Of a stretch of DNA of 64,000 nt, positions 49,229 to 63,029 are shown one piece after another. The stretch spans positions 24,255,600 to 24,319,599 of the forward strand of contig JANAVB010009598.1 of assembly GCA_029216955.1 (NCBI GenBank). The letters run 5' to 3'. The DNA comes from Iris pallida (lineage: Eukaryota; Streptophyta; Magnoliopsida; Asparagales; Iridaceae). Each line of letters opens with the position of its first letter. Positions within the stretch are counted from its first letter, which is position 1. The position numbers and the translations under genes were made by a program. The notes below the pieces were generated by a model. It was not told where the DNA came from, made no database searches, and saw only the letters and a list, made by a program, of their open reading frames with translations.

Positions 49229-50064
49229 TTACGTATATACGATATATATATATTATATATATACACATACCTTTTTATATCTATATATATAATCTCTTAC
49301 GTATATATATATATGCATATACACATAATATTTATATATATACACACACCAAAAAATATAATAACAACAATAAAATAAAAATAATATAATAATAACAATA
49401 ACAATAATGATAATAATAATTATAATAATATAATAATATAATAATAACAATAATGATAATAATAAAATTCAATAATCCAATAATGGTGTATATACCATTA
49501 TACACCGTCCATTAATCCCAAAAATGTACAGGGACCTATTTTATGCAAATATCATTGAATAACAAATAATAATGATATTTATAATATTATAAATATGAAT
49601 ACTAGAAAATATTTATTAAATAATTAAAATGGAAACTCACACACTCATACCAAAATACGTCAATACGAATGTCATTGAACGTACCGTATGACTTCAAGGG
49701 CTTGGGTTCAATTCGGGTCCAGTTTGACTAGTTTGGTGCGACCGGGTCACCTAGACATCAAATAATATTAATAATGAATAATTAACTATTTAAAATGGTC
49801 ATGTCACAACTTGGCCTGGTTTTCCTAGTTAGGGCACCACTATGGATTGGTCTTCTCCTACCATGACTAAACACTAATCAAAGCACGCCATTGTACTATT
49901 CATGCTATGATTCCTAGTTACCTTGTACTCCAAATCTCAACTATGGCTAAAACCATCTACCGTAATAATTAACAAAATAATTATTTATAAAAACATAATT
50001 CACCATTTAAATAAAATAAATAAAATAAAAAATATTTTTAAAAATTCCGGGAAGGGAGGCTACA
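48323..50064 (-). repeat. LTR of LARD C, left copy, part 2
   Basis: Resumes at GAAGCCCTACATG after element F and ends GGAGGCTACA at 50064. Matches 54784-56445. Contains a CpG-rich stretch (48640-48740), AAACCCTAGG telo-box-like sites on the minus strand, and long TA repeats (48902-49250). Confidence 0.92.
48902..49250. repeat. TA-rich microsatellite cluster, LTR C left
   Basis: Several (TA)n tracts separated by ATACATATATTTATATAC and CACACACATTC-type spacers, followed by (TAATAA)n and (ATAACA)n to about 49460. The equivalent right-LTR cluster is 55364-55740, with different tract lengths. Confidence 0.93.
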
Positions 50065-53061
50065 AATCTACCCACCTTCAAAATAATTTCGTCCTCGAAA
50101 TTTAGGTCGGTCGCACTCCTTCTAGGTCAACACCCAACAATCAAAGTCTCTAAGAAAAATTTTAATCATACAATTAGGAAGAATAACATATGCAGGATCA
50201 TGGTCAAATCATAGGAGTTGAATGTCTCACCTAGGTGTATAAGTCATACTAGATCAAGCCAGTCATCGGGTATAAAACATACAAACAGTCTAGGGAGTCC
50301 AATTGGAAAGATAAGGGAATGCCAATCATCAAGGCCGGGGCAGTCTACCAACCTTTATGAAATTGGCAACTATCAAAGAACATAACTAGTAACTAACTCT
50401 GAAGGGTTACTAATTCCAAATATAATCAAGAAAATCAAAGTTTAAATCACGACTTGTCAATAGCACAAAAAAATCCAAGCACACTATATATATATAAGAA
50501 AATTTTAGTCCCAATACGATCTAAGTTGATCAATCAGGATGAATCGATGTTTGGGCAAGATAGAGAACGAGGTCATTGAAGTCTGAGCACGAGTATCCAA
50601 GATTTGAAATCCATGTCACAATTGGTTTAATTCAATTAAATAAGATCCCAATATATTGGATGATAAGAAGGATGACCAAGTCAACTGGTCGGTCAAAGGA
50701 ATTAGAATTTAAAGGATGATGCAAGGATGTAGAATTGAATCAATTTTCTCCTTGGATAGGAAAACTATATGTGATACCTCGGGTCTGTCTAATAAGTATA
50801 GTGTCTTGTCTTTCTGAAATATGTGAAAGGCAGACAATAAAGAGTTCAAAGGCGATGTTATTGAGTACAATACGTGGCTCATAGACGACAAAATAGTTCA
50901 AAGGGGAATTGTCAAGGCTGTCGCGGATGAGACTCTAGGGCAAGTTTAACTATGTCTCCATCCATGTAGAATAATATATGAAAAGTGAACCAAAGTGCAA
51001 TAGGTTGATCAGACCATCTTGCACCGGTTCTGATTAGACAATATGTTAGTGGGTGTCGACCCCCAATAATATATGTCATGATCAAGCTCGAAAAGAAGAT
51101 AAGCTTGCAAAACTAGTTCTAAATTAGCAACATAAGGTAGTCAAAATATAAGTAAGGATAATGATAAAAGAAGTTAAATAGTCTAAGTGAACTTATCAAT
51201 GTGGTTCACAATGACTAGGATTTGCTGGGTGGTGAGACATTCTACCCACCTTAAAAGAGTTAAACTAATAGGGTGATGGAACAATGGGTCAAGCCATCAA
51301 GATAAAGTACAAAGTTGAGCATTTAAAGAGTCAAGCAGAACACCAACACATGTCGGGTCAAAAGAAGTGAGTCGAGTTGGATTTCTAATTGAAATCGAAA
51401 TTAGTTGGTATTATGTTATAGATCATAGTTAGTTATTTCGACTCAAAAGTCATATCAAAAGGATAGTATACAAGGAGATGAGTTTAATGGGACACGATAT
51501 GCCCATATGAAGATGGACTCGTCTGGGCCTTGTACACAATTTGTTGGAGGGTAACAGCTAGTATTACACTCCGAATATCAAAGTCATGGTAAGAAATGTC
51601 AAGGATCCAAAATAGAAAATGGAAGTTCAAGAGGTGACAATTAATGCACAAAGTAAAGGAGATCAAGTTGAAGCACGAAATAAAATCAGTTACAGAATAA
51701 AATAATTTAGGGATACAGTTCTAGAGAGAGAATACTGTTAAGAAACGATTAAATCATTATTCAAATATTACGAACGGTTAGAGAGTCACAATAAAAGATC
51801 TAGATTTGAGGAAAGTCAAGTATCATCTGCCTCTGAAACCATGAAGTTCACCTGATCATAATTGCCAATCGTATCTTTACCTTACTAGTCTCCCTATGAT
51901 AATTCAATCCTCATATGTTTATCATCCAGATTTTACAACCTTCCGTTATCTAAATCCTTACCATGATCATCATAGGCATGATTCTAAATTTTCAAAACAT
52001 TTCTCATGAAGCATGCCCCTTCTTATTAAGAATCAATACTATTCATTTTAAATCAATTTCCATATTTCTTCACATTGTCCCAATTTAGATCCGAAACCTC
52101 TAACTCAAGTTTATAAGATCTTTAAACTGTTTAAATTGTTTTCTCGTATCATTCAATTCCCAAAACCTCTAGGCCTTACAAACTTATTTTCCATCGTAAA
52201 ATCAACCTTCATATTTTCTTTGACATATACCCATGAATATTATTCTCCTAAATTTTTTTTTAAAATTTCACAACAATGTCCAAATTTCCATAGCCTTGTG
52301 TCCTCTCTATCCCTAGTCATTTCCTTGCAATATCTTGTTCAATTTCATATCTTTATTGAATACAATTTAATTCTCTTTTCCATTACTAACCTTCTTTAAA
52401 GCATAAGGGTAAAACTTCTCGAGAATCAGTAACCAAAATTTTGAAGTTCTCAAACTAAGTTGACCTTGAATATCCTCATCAGTTTTGAAATACACTTACG
52501 AATTAATCATACCAAGTTTTCTCTAAGTGTGGTTTGTTTCCAGACTGGTAGTATACATCTCTTTGATTTCATCCTAGACCTTTACCACATATCATTCTCA
52601 AGTTTCTATGTTAACATCCAACCTTTTAGATTCCTACAAAATTATCACACGATAACCAGTTCAATCATTTTTGAGCTACATGATTTACAACACTTGCTCA
52701 ACCTTTTCCATAAAAAATAAGACTCAAGGGTTACAAAGTATGCAGGTACGACAGAGTTTAAGAAAATGGGAATACAAGAAATAATGGCAAGGAAGGAATA
52801 ATGAAGATCCACTCCAAAGAGATGAACCAATCAAGATCAAATTCAAGAGGAAAAGAAACTCAAATCGAAATTCGTAATGAGATTCTCAAGGGTCGTCCCT
52901 GGAATCTCTCAAAGGATCCAAAGTGTGATTGAGTATCTCTAATTCTAACACCTTATTTCTTATACTCTATAGCAGGCTCGTAGCAGTACAACTAAGTCGT
53001 CGCGCTACTACGAAATCGCACAAATGCGAATCTCGACCTGCATGGGCCACCACTAAAAACG
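50065..53061 (-). other. Internal region of LARD C (non-coding)
   Basis: Starts with the complement of TAAGGTGGGTAGATTTG-like polypurine DNA (ATCTACCCACCTTCA) and TTCGTCCTCGAAATT. It is AT-rich with no gag or pol in any frame. Near 52870-52940 it shares TCTCAAGGGTCGTCCC-type leader DNA with LARD G (33890-33960). The primer side is at 53035-53052. Confidence 0.8.
52979..53052 (-). other. Leader hairpins and putative primer site of LARD C
   Basis: Hairpin 1: CGTAG (52979-52983) with CTACG (53008-53012). Hairpin 2: TCGCA (53016-53020) with TGCGA (53025-53029). Primer-like sequence on the minus strand at 53052-53035, identical to that of A and F; 9-nt spacer to the LTR. Confidence 0.6.
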
Positions 53062-56445
<3,384 letters not shown>

Positions 56446-57310
56446 AACACCCCCATCAGGCGCATGGCAAGGCCAAGCACCAGGGTGGTCATGTGAATGT
56501 TGTACCCCCTGATCTGGTTCACACGTATGAGATACGCCCAGATTATTGGTAGAGGAACTTCATTTATGGCAACTTGAGTCCACTCATGCGCATCACCCAA
56601 GTGGACGCATGGACTCAATATCGCAGTTGCCCAGCCAAACTTGGTTCGAAATGCAGTAGATGCGCCCAAGCGGGACAGGGACTTTGAGAGTCGACCCGTT
56701 TCTGGCACAGATGCGCCCGAGTTGACTTTGTACAGCTTACCATCAGCAGCGTACATAATTTTGAACGCATGCTTCTGGTTTGCTGTTGGCGTAGCACGTT
56801 CGTGGTGCATGGCCTGTGTTGTCTTGGATTTTTTTGTACCAGCCCGTGAGGCGTATAGTACTCAGAATTCAATTGTGCCTTACCATGACAGCAAGTGAGT
56901 CTGTTGAAGACAGACGTTCTCTCCTGCGTACTAGAGCTCATGCGCTGTAGATTGGTTGCACCTCTGCTCCATTGGCGCATCTTCTTCGGCTGGGAAAAAG
57001 ATGGTTGGGAAATACAGTCAATACTGTATTTTCCAGACAGATGCACGGTACTAGTGGACGCATCCTTGTTGCTGAGAACGTCAATAGGAAGGGCCAGCTG
57101 CTGTGGTGTATCCCCTTTAGTGATGATGCCAGGCGCATCGGCCTTGCGCACCCAGACTTGGCGAGTCTTCTTCGGCTTTGGCTTCCACTTCGAAGGACTC
57201 GCGCTGCCTTCAGAGATGAACTCCTCATACGCCTGTTGATTGAGGCGTACCACGAGTGTTTTGTGGGAGGAGCCGAGTTTGATGTCGTCAGATTGCGACA
57301 CAGCTTTCTC
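56446..57310 (-). pseudogene. Element B leader ORF (ORF1-like), function unknown
   Basis: Lies between the primer site (57345-57326) and gag, so it is transcribed first after the 5' LTR. One frame reads SHKTLVVRLNQQAYEEFISE, then SKWKPKPKKTRQVWVRKADA, Lys-rich and soluble-looking. From about 56810 a second frame continues with AFKIMYAADGKLYKVNSG, EVPLPIIWAYLIRVNQIRGY and MTTLVLGLAMRLMG, reaching the LARD C junction and stopping a few codons beyond it. A frameshift thus splits it. Ogre elements carry an extra ORF1 here (established); homology is not shown. The ATG at 57358 lies before the primer site and is not the start. Confidence 0.5.
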
Positions 57311-57325
57311 GTTGGAGGAAAAAGA

Positions 57326-57345
57326 GGTCCCCAGCAGAGTCGCCA
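57326..57345 (-). other. Primer-binding site of element B (tRNA-Arg type)
   Basis: The minus strand reads TGGCGACTCTGCTGGGGACC, the sequence known at Ogre/Tat primer sites and complementary to a plant tRNA-Arg 3' end. It fixes the direction of B and the approximate inner edge of its 5' LTR. Confidence 0.85.
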
Positions 57346-57975
57346 GCTTATTTTCCATTAAAACTCTTTGGGATTGATGTTTTTAATTACAAACAGAACA
57401 GAGTATAATGTAGGACTTAGACATAGTCCTAGGAGTACACTTTTATTTTTATCTGGGTATGGTGCCGATGGAGCGAGTGGTAATACGTTAACTCCGTTAA
57501 CGATCTGACGACGATCTCGAACTCTCTGAAGGTCTGGGTTGCTCTGGATGCCAGAGCGTTGCGAGGAGAAGTGGACGTTAAGTCTCTTCTGGCCTCCGTA
57601 TATGGATATAACAATCTGTCTGTATATATCTCTTTTTCTGTCTCTGTGTGTGTGCCTTGAGTGAAGGAATGGTCCTTCTATTCATGGATAGCAGGCTGGC
57701 TGCTCACACGCACATATGTCGGATGCGCCTGGACGTGGGGACGCCACATGGCTGATGCTGGCAGAGGTGCATGGACGATGTACCCCGAGTTGTAGTAGAA
57801 TCTGCTTGAACTGCTTCATTGGGCTACGGAGGAGCTAACACGTGGCAGTAGCTGAGATTTGGTTGTTGTCGAGATCTTGGGTGGTTAGCACCCATTCTTT
57901 GAATAGAACTGAGTCAAAGTACGCGTGGCATATGCTTTCGGCTCAAAGATCTCGATTTTGGAGGAGAGTGATCTG

Positions 57976-58190
57976 TCGGGGTGCGCCTAGGATCGGACGT
58001 ATGGAGGCGACTTAGTCCTATGAGTTTTAGGCATCATAGACAAGTCTGGGAGCGTGGCTTTTGAGGCGCATGCAGGGCTTCGCATCGGGGTGCGCCTAGG
58101 ATCAGGCGCAGGGAAGGCGACTTGGTCTCATGATTTTTAAGAGTCATGAGCAAGTCCATGCGCATGGCTTTTGAGGCGCATGCAGAGCTT
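57976..58190. repeat. Tandem duplication of about 108 bp in LTR B
   Basis: Unit 1 is 57976-58084 and unit 2 is 58085-58190. Both start TCGGGGTGCGCCTAGGATC and end GGCTTTTGAGGCGCATGCAG plus 5-6 bp. They differ by substitutions and small indels. Confidence 0.85.
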
Positions 58191-58808
58191 AAGTCTTTTG
58201 TTACTTGAGATCAGAAGTGAGCTGAGGGGGCGTATGTCCACTGGGGCACATGCAGTCCTGGGCGTATGTCCACGAGGCGCATACGAACAATCGATCATCC
58301 ATGCGGCAATTGTTATCGACCCAAGCTATAATGATGGTGCTGACATCATCGGCTCTTCATTTTCTGCAAAGGGCTGCTGATTGGACGGCTCTTGGAATGC
58401 GTCGCCGCCTTTGTCATTCAGCATTAAATGCTTGATGATGACAAGTTTGAAAGGGGCGCATCGGTTAATTTCGATCTAGGTATATGGGTCTATTTCCTAC
58501 TGGGCGCATCAGTACGGAGTGCATAGTGCTGACGACGTATCAGCCAAGTGTCGTATCCTCTTTGGTCCGTCTGTTGAGTTCTTCGAGGCGTTAATGGCTG
58601 TTTTGATTTGGTTGAATTCGAAGGGGCAGATTCATCACCATAAATGTAAGTTTATTGCGCTAATTTCGGAGAAGTTGCCACTTGGCGCATGGGTTTGATT
58701 TACCCTGGCCTATAAGTAGCAGCGTGAAGAAAAGTTTTGTTTCTCGTTTCACTTTTCTTTCCTTCGTGGAGACGAACTCGATCGGTCCCCTGCCTTGGCG
58801 AGTTAACG

Positions 58809-59147
58809 ATGGACTCCTTTCGAATACGAAGATGTGCCGAGTTTACCATCGGCCCTGTGAAAGTGCATGTTGTATCCAAATATCGGGATCGTCGTGTTCC
58901 GACACAGGCTGAAGGTGCCTGCTGTATCCAAAGATCGGGACGGCCGTGCTCCAATTTTTGTTGTGCTGGCAGGGCCATAGGCTGCCGAGTATGCATGTTG
59001 CTTCCGAAGTCCGGGGCATCGATCCGCGATCTTTGTCGAGCTAGGAGAGCTTCTCCTCCTGCTACACAAGGGCTGATTGGTGCTGATGAGAGAGTGATTC
59101 GCTCTGACTATTCACGGAGATGCGCATACGTTGAAATGCTGGAATGA
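58809..59147 (+). CDS. Doubtful plus-strand frame inside LTR B
   Basis: 113 codons from ATG 58809 (MDSFRIRRCAEF), 98 bp after TATAAGTA (58711-58718) and followed by an AATAAA near 59310. Contains two diverged copies of TATCCAAAGATCGGGACGG-type DNA (about 58870 and 58928), giving Cys/Arg-rich peptides. No domain recognised. It copies the layout of the antisense gene at 14646-15522 but could be chance; the matching left LTR is outside the window. Confidence 0.2.
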   Translation: MDSFRIRRCAEFTIGPVKVHVVSKYRDRRVPTQAEGACCIQRSGRPCSNFCCAGRAIGCRVCMLLPKSGASIRDLCRARRASPPATQGLIGADERVIRSDYSRRCAYVEMLE

Positions 59148-59468
59148 TGCGCATGTATGAGACATCAAAGTGATGCGCCTGACGAATGATGCACCTGGCA
59201 TGGGGCGCATGGCGGTTGCTGCGCCTTGCTGTAGCTTTAGGATCTTTCTTTTTGTATAAGTTCTCCTTTGTAAAGCCTTTCTTCAGACATTTAATATACT
59301 TTCATATGAAATAAAAGCCTTATTTTCAATGTCTTTAAACTTGTACTTTTCTTTACTGTGCTAAGTATCTGTTTGATCTTCCTGGCGCATTTTGAGTTGG
59401 TCGCATGGTTGGGTTGAGCACATAAAAATTCTGGCCTATAGATGCGCATGAAATTTTATGCTTCTACA

Positions 59469-59794
59469 ACATGGCAGGAAACTAGGTCTCCCTTGAAACA
59501 AAGATTAACTAAACAACTTGAATCCATTCCCCCCCCCCCCCGATAACATAAATACAGAAGAGATCACAAAATAGGACAACACATTTCTGATCATTCTCCG
59601 TCTAAAACTAACGGAGAATGATTATTATCCGTCTAAACTAACTGAGAATGCCATTCTCCGTGTTAAATTATACAGAGAATAGTCATTCCAATGTTTTAAG
59701 GCATGAGAATGACCATTCTTCGTTTCATTTAAAATGGAGAATGATATTCTCCGTATTAAATTACACGAATAATGGCATTATCATGCATTAAAAC
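59469..59794. other. Unassigned DNA between elements B and E
   Basis: Begins ACATGGCAGGAAACTAGG and includes a poly-C run (about 59530-59541). 59591-59764 carries repeated ATTCTCCGT/ACGGAGAAT motifs in both orientations, including a perfect 11-bp inverted pair (59591-59601 and 59611-59621). No ORF or known element end is identified. Confidence 0.6.
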
Positions 59795-61891
59795 TATCAC
59801 GACCCGCACCCACTGTGAGGGTACGAGAACGTAACAACGCCCAACCTATGCCGCAGTGTCGGTGGTAGAGCGCTGTCCTAGGTCAACATACATCTAACAA
59901 TATATATCTAAACAGTTTATACTCCCCGAACGGGGGTGACATAACAGTAAAACTCAATCACAAGTAAGGAAGAGATAGCACGAAATGAAATAGAACTCAA
60001 GGAAATAAATAGATGAAATAGCAGTAGTCTAAGATAATCTCAGCAATATCCAACAGTACAAGGTCTCAGATGAAAGAATATATACAACTCATAACTCCAA
60101 ATAAAGTCTAACTAAGACAAGTCTCAAGACTGCATAAAGTAAGATAAGCCTAACTAGTCTAGTCTAGGCAATCGGGGTGATCTCCTCAGCTAGAGCTGGA
60201 TCCTCCTGAGGGTCCAGCTCGCAGGTGTCATCTAAGGCTGCCCCGTAGTAAGTGTCCAGGCAAGCCTCCTCCTCGTCCTCTGTAATATTTTCAACAGGTC
60301 CAGTCAGGACAGGAGCGAGTACAGTACATCTCAACAGTTCATAGCAGGTTAGAAGATATAATCATGCAGTAAAGTAAGATACAAGTACTGAAAGAAGTGC
60401 AGTATGTAAACAGAGAGGGAAAGCTGTAATAGAAATATCTACTATACATAGAGAACTATCATGTGACTAGTGAGTCAGAGTACAATATGAACATGTAAAT
60501 GGCCTGGGATGATTCTGATAAGACACTAAGGAATGATTCTGATAAGATACTACTGGTGTATTATTCACATGTCCAATTCTACTCCCCCGTACCCCTAATC
60601 AATACACAAGGATCCAGCCAGGTTATGTTATATGATACTATGTAACAGCCCCCGAAGGGTGGTAGACCCCGAAGGTGATAAGCCCCCGAAGGGTGGTAGA
60701 CCCCGAAGGTGATACATAGTAGTCCCATAAATGGGATAAGGATTCCAGGAAGACTCTACGATCATAAGAGTATATGTCGTAAGTGATCAAAGAACCAATG
60801 AAGAATAGTGATACGCCATGTAAGTGAAACGCACAGAACATGTAGTACCCGATGCTCCCTAAGGATAACATCTCAAGAAGGGATCCATATAGTACCAATC
60901 CGTGTGACCATCGTGACAGTACAAGTAAAGTAATCTACTGCAGGAAATAATTCTAAGCAGGATATGAAATGATCAGAGAATATACTCGCCTGGTATCTGA
61001 GTGTCCAACTGAAAAGTACTGTCCGAGGAGTGGTGTCTGGCTTCTATTAGAACAGCACAAGTCACAACAAGTCCAAAATGATAAAAATATGCAATTCAAT
61101 GCATTCTAGATGAATCTAGGTCAATCTAGGCCAAACTCAACTCTTGGTCAACTCTGGTCAACCCTAGAAGTCAAACTAGGTCAACTATGGTCAAACTAGG
61201 CTAAACTAGCTAACACATACCATTACAAGGCTATGCAAGCCTATCAAGTCTATACTAGCCTATTCTAACCATTACACTACTATATTACAATACAACTATA
61301 TAGCTACCTACATACATATAGGCATATACATATACCCTATGTACACACATTCATGTTTTATATTGCATTCCTATACATCCACAAGCATGTGTATTATGAT
61401 ACATACATATGGCTTAAATACATATATACATATACCTATATATATATATACATTACTTATATAGATATACACATATAATATATATACATACATGTATATA
61501 TAGAGAGAGGGAAGCAAGGTGTGTGTGTGTGAGGGTGTACTTGGTATGAGTGTGCAGGAAATAAAAAAAAACAGTGAACATGTGTCCATGTGTGTGTGTG
61601 TGAGCAATGAGGGAAAACATGTGGGTGAGTGAGATAGCACAGTTCAGTTTAGCAATTAAGTGTGTGAAGAGAAGAGGGTATGTGGAAAAGGTGAACATGA
61701 TAATTCTGAAACAGTGGAGTGCATAGAGTGCCACATATGTGCTAAAGTGAAAACTGTGAAGGACAAACATATAGGTGTGTGACTACAGGATAATGTGGTA
61801 GTTCAAATGGGTAGGAAACAAAATATACATTAGGGTGTGGTCAATCCCTGAAATCCAGTGAGCATCTAATAATCTCAGTTAAACTCATAGG
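59795..61891 (-). repeat. LTR of element E (LARD G relative), fragment
   Basis: Begins TATCACGACCCGCACCC (TG mutated to TA) and carries the terminal box, GTCCAGTCAGGACAGGAGCG, AATACACAAGGATCC and GAGAATATACTCGCCTGG boxes, all close to LTR G. Cut at 61891 by the copia element; the rest lies outside the window. Confidence 0.82.
60647..60714. repeat. Two perfect 34-bp tandem repeats in LTR E
   Basis: 60647-60680 and 60681-60714 are identical; each begins AGCCCCCGAAGGGTGG and ends ACCCCGAAGGTGATA. Confidence 0.95.
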
Positions 61892-62945
61892 TGTTGGCCC
61901 ATTGGTCATATGGTCAACCTGATTTTAATAATTGATCAAAACTCTGTCTGGATATACGAAGCTTGTTGGGACATCTCAGCTCCTTGGACATTAGCAAGAT
62001 TGGATATTCACTTCGTTCAAGACTGAAGGTCTGTTTGCCTACTTGAGTCTGTATTTCCTATGCAATGTAATTTTCTTTTTATTTGAGTCTAGGAATATAT
62101 TGTACACCGAGTCGTACTGGCAAATAGGCTATTCCCAAAAATATTTTTAAAATGACCTATCAAATTGTTTACAAAAAGGTTTTCAAAAAGGTTTTCAAAA
62201 ATCACCAAAACCTATTTTAAAAACCCTAACCTAACCCTGACAGAACTCGGCCAGAGTTCGGCCAGAGTTCGGCCAGAGTTCGGTTGGTGGCCATTTTGAT
62301 TTTGAATTCTCTGGAACTTGGTCCTCCTGCAGTTGCGGATTTGACCGAGATTTGCTCATCGAGTTCTGCCCGAATTCTGCCCGAATTCTGACAGAGTTCT
62401 CCCTTTGGAAATCCTATAAATAGAGAAGTATTTCGATCATTTCAATTCACTCATTCACTTTCAATCTTCTCTCTATCTAAAAAGCTTTTTGCCTTCCAAA
62501 GAGTTTTCTAGAGCTTTTATTTTCAGATCCCAAGCCAGTTACAATCCTCTAGTCGATTTGCCAGTGCGGTACGGTCTAGAAGTTTCTGAGAGATTGTAAT
62601 CAGAAGGCTTGATTGAAGATTACCTCTTCACATTTGAAGTTGGACGAGTTCTTCGTATCAAAGCTCGCGTTGTAGAAGTTGCAAGGACTTCGTAAGAAAA
62701 CTTGCGGTTTTTCCTATAGTGGATTCAAACTGGTAGCAAGAGTTCTACCGACTGGATTAGTCCTCAACAGAGGGATACCAGTATACATCGCTGTCTTTGC
62801 GTTTGCTTTCTGAACTCTGCCTTTACTTTATTTTTGTGATTATATACTGTGATTGTGTTGCTAACTTTTTTAATTAGCATTATTCCGCTGCCAACTCTAT
62901 TCACCTCCCCTCTAGAGTATTACGCTTTACTATATCGTTCCTACA
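61892..62945 (+). repeat. 5' LTR of the copia element
   Basis: 1,054 bp from TGTTGGCCCATTGG to CGTTCCTACA. TATA box CTATAAATAG at 62412-62421, followed by a leader. An 11-bp repeat (GAGTTCGGCCA, about four copies) at 62247-62284. The inner edge is fixed by the primer site; the outer edge is inferred from the TGTTGG start. Confidence 0.8.
62413..62421 (+). promoter_or_regulatory. TATA box in the copia LTR
   Basis: TATAAATAG, about 530 bp before the LTR end, with a TTCACTCATTCAC-type transcript start region after it. Confidence 0.6.
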
Positions 62946-62947
62946 AT

Positions 62948-62959
62948 TGGTATCAGAGC
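62948..62959 (+). other. Primer-binding site, initiator tRNA-Met
   Basis: TGGTATCAGAGC, the standard plant copia primer site, two bases after the LTR end CTACA. Confidence 0.95.
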
Positions 62960-63029
62960 AGGTGTTACAGGTAAAGCAAGGTATAAGTGCTATTATTTAT
63001 TCATTATTTATTAGATCACAGCACATCAC

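Larger units (their letters stand above)
57346..59468 (-). repeat. LTR of element B, right copy (5' LTR)
   Basis: About 2.1 kb. The outer end GCTTCTACA at 59468 is shared with the left copy (14319). The inner edge is uncertain between 57346 and 57369. Contains a tandem duplication (57976-58190), many GGCGCAT/ATGCGCC hexamers, a minus-strand TATA-like run near 57629, and plus-strand signals (TATAAGTA 58711-58718, ATG 58809, AATAAA near 59310). Confidence 0.8.

Noticed and set aside
48694..49389. 231-codon plus-strand frame ending in Tyr/Ile repeats
   Set aside because: Mostly (TA)n microsatellite; the equivalent frame in the right LTR differs in length.
57339..57358. ATG at 57358 as start of the element B leader protein
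   Set aside because: Its first codons read through the primer-binding site, so it would not be a normal start on the genomic RNA.
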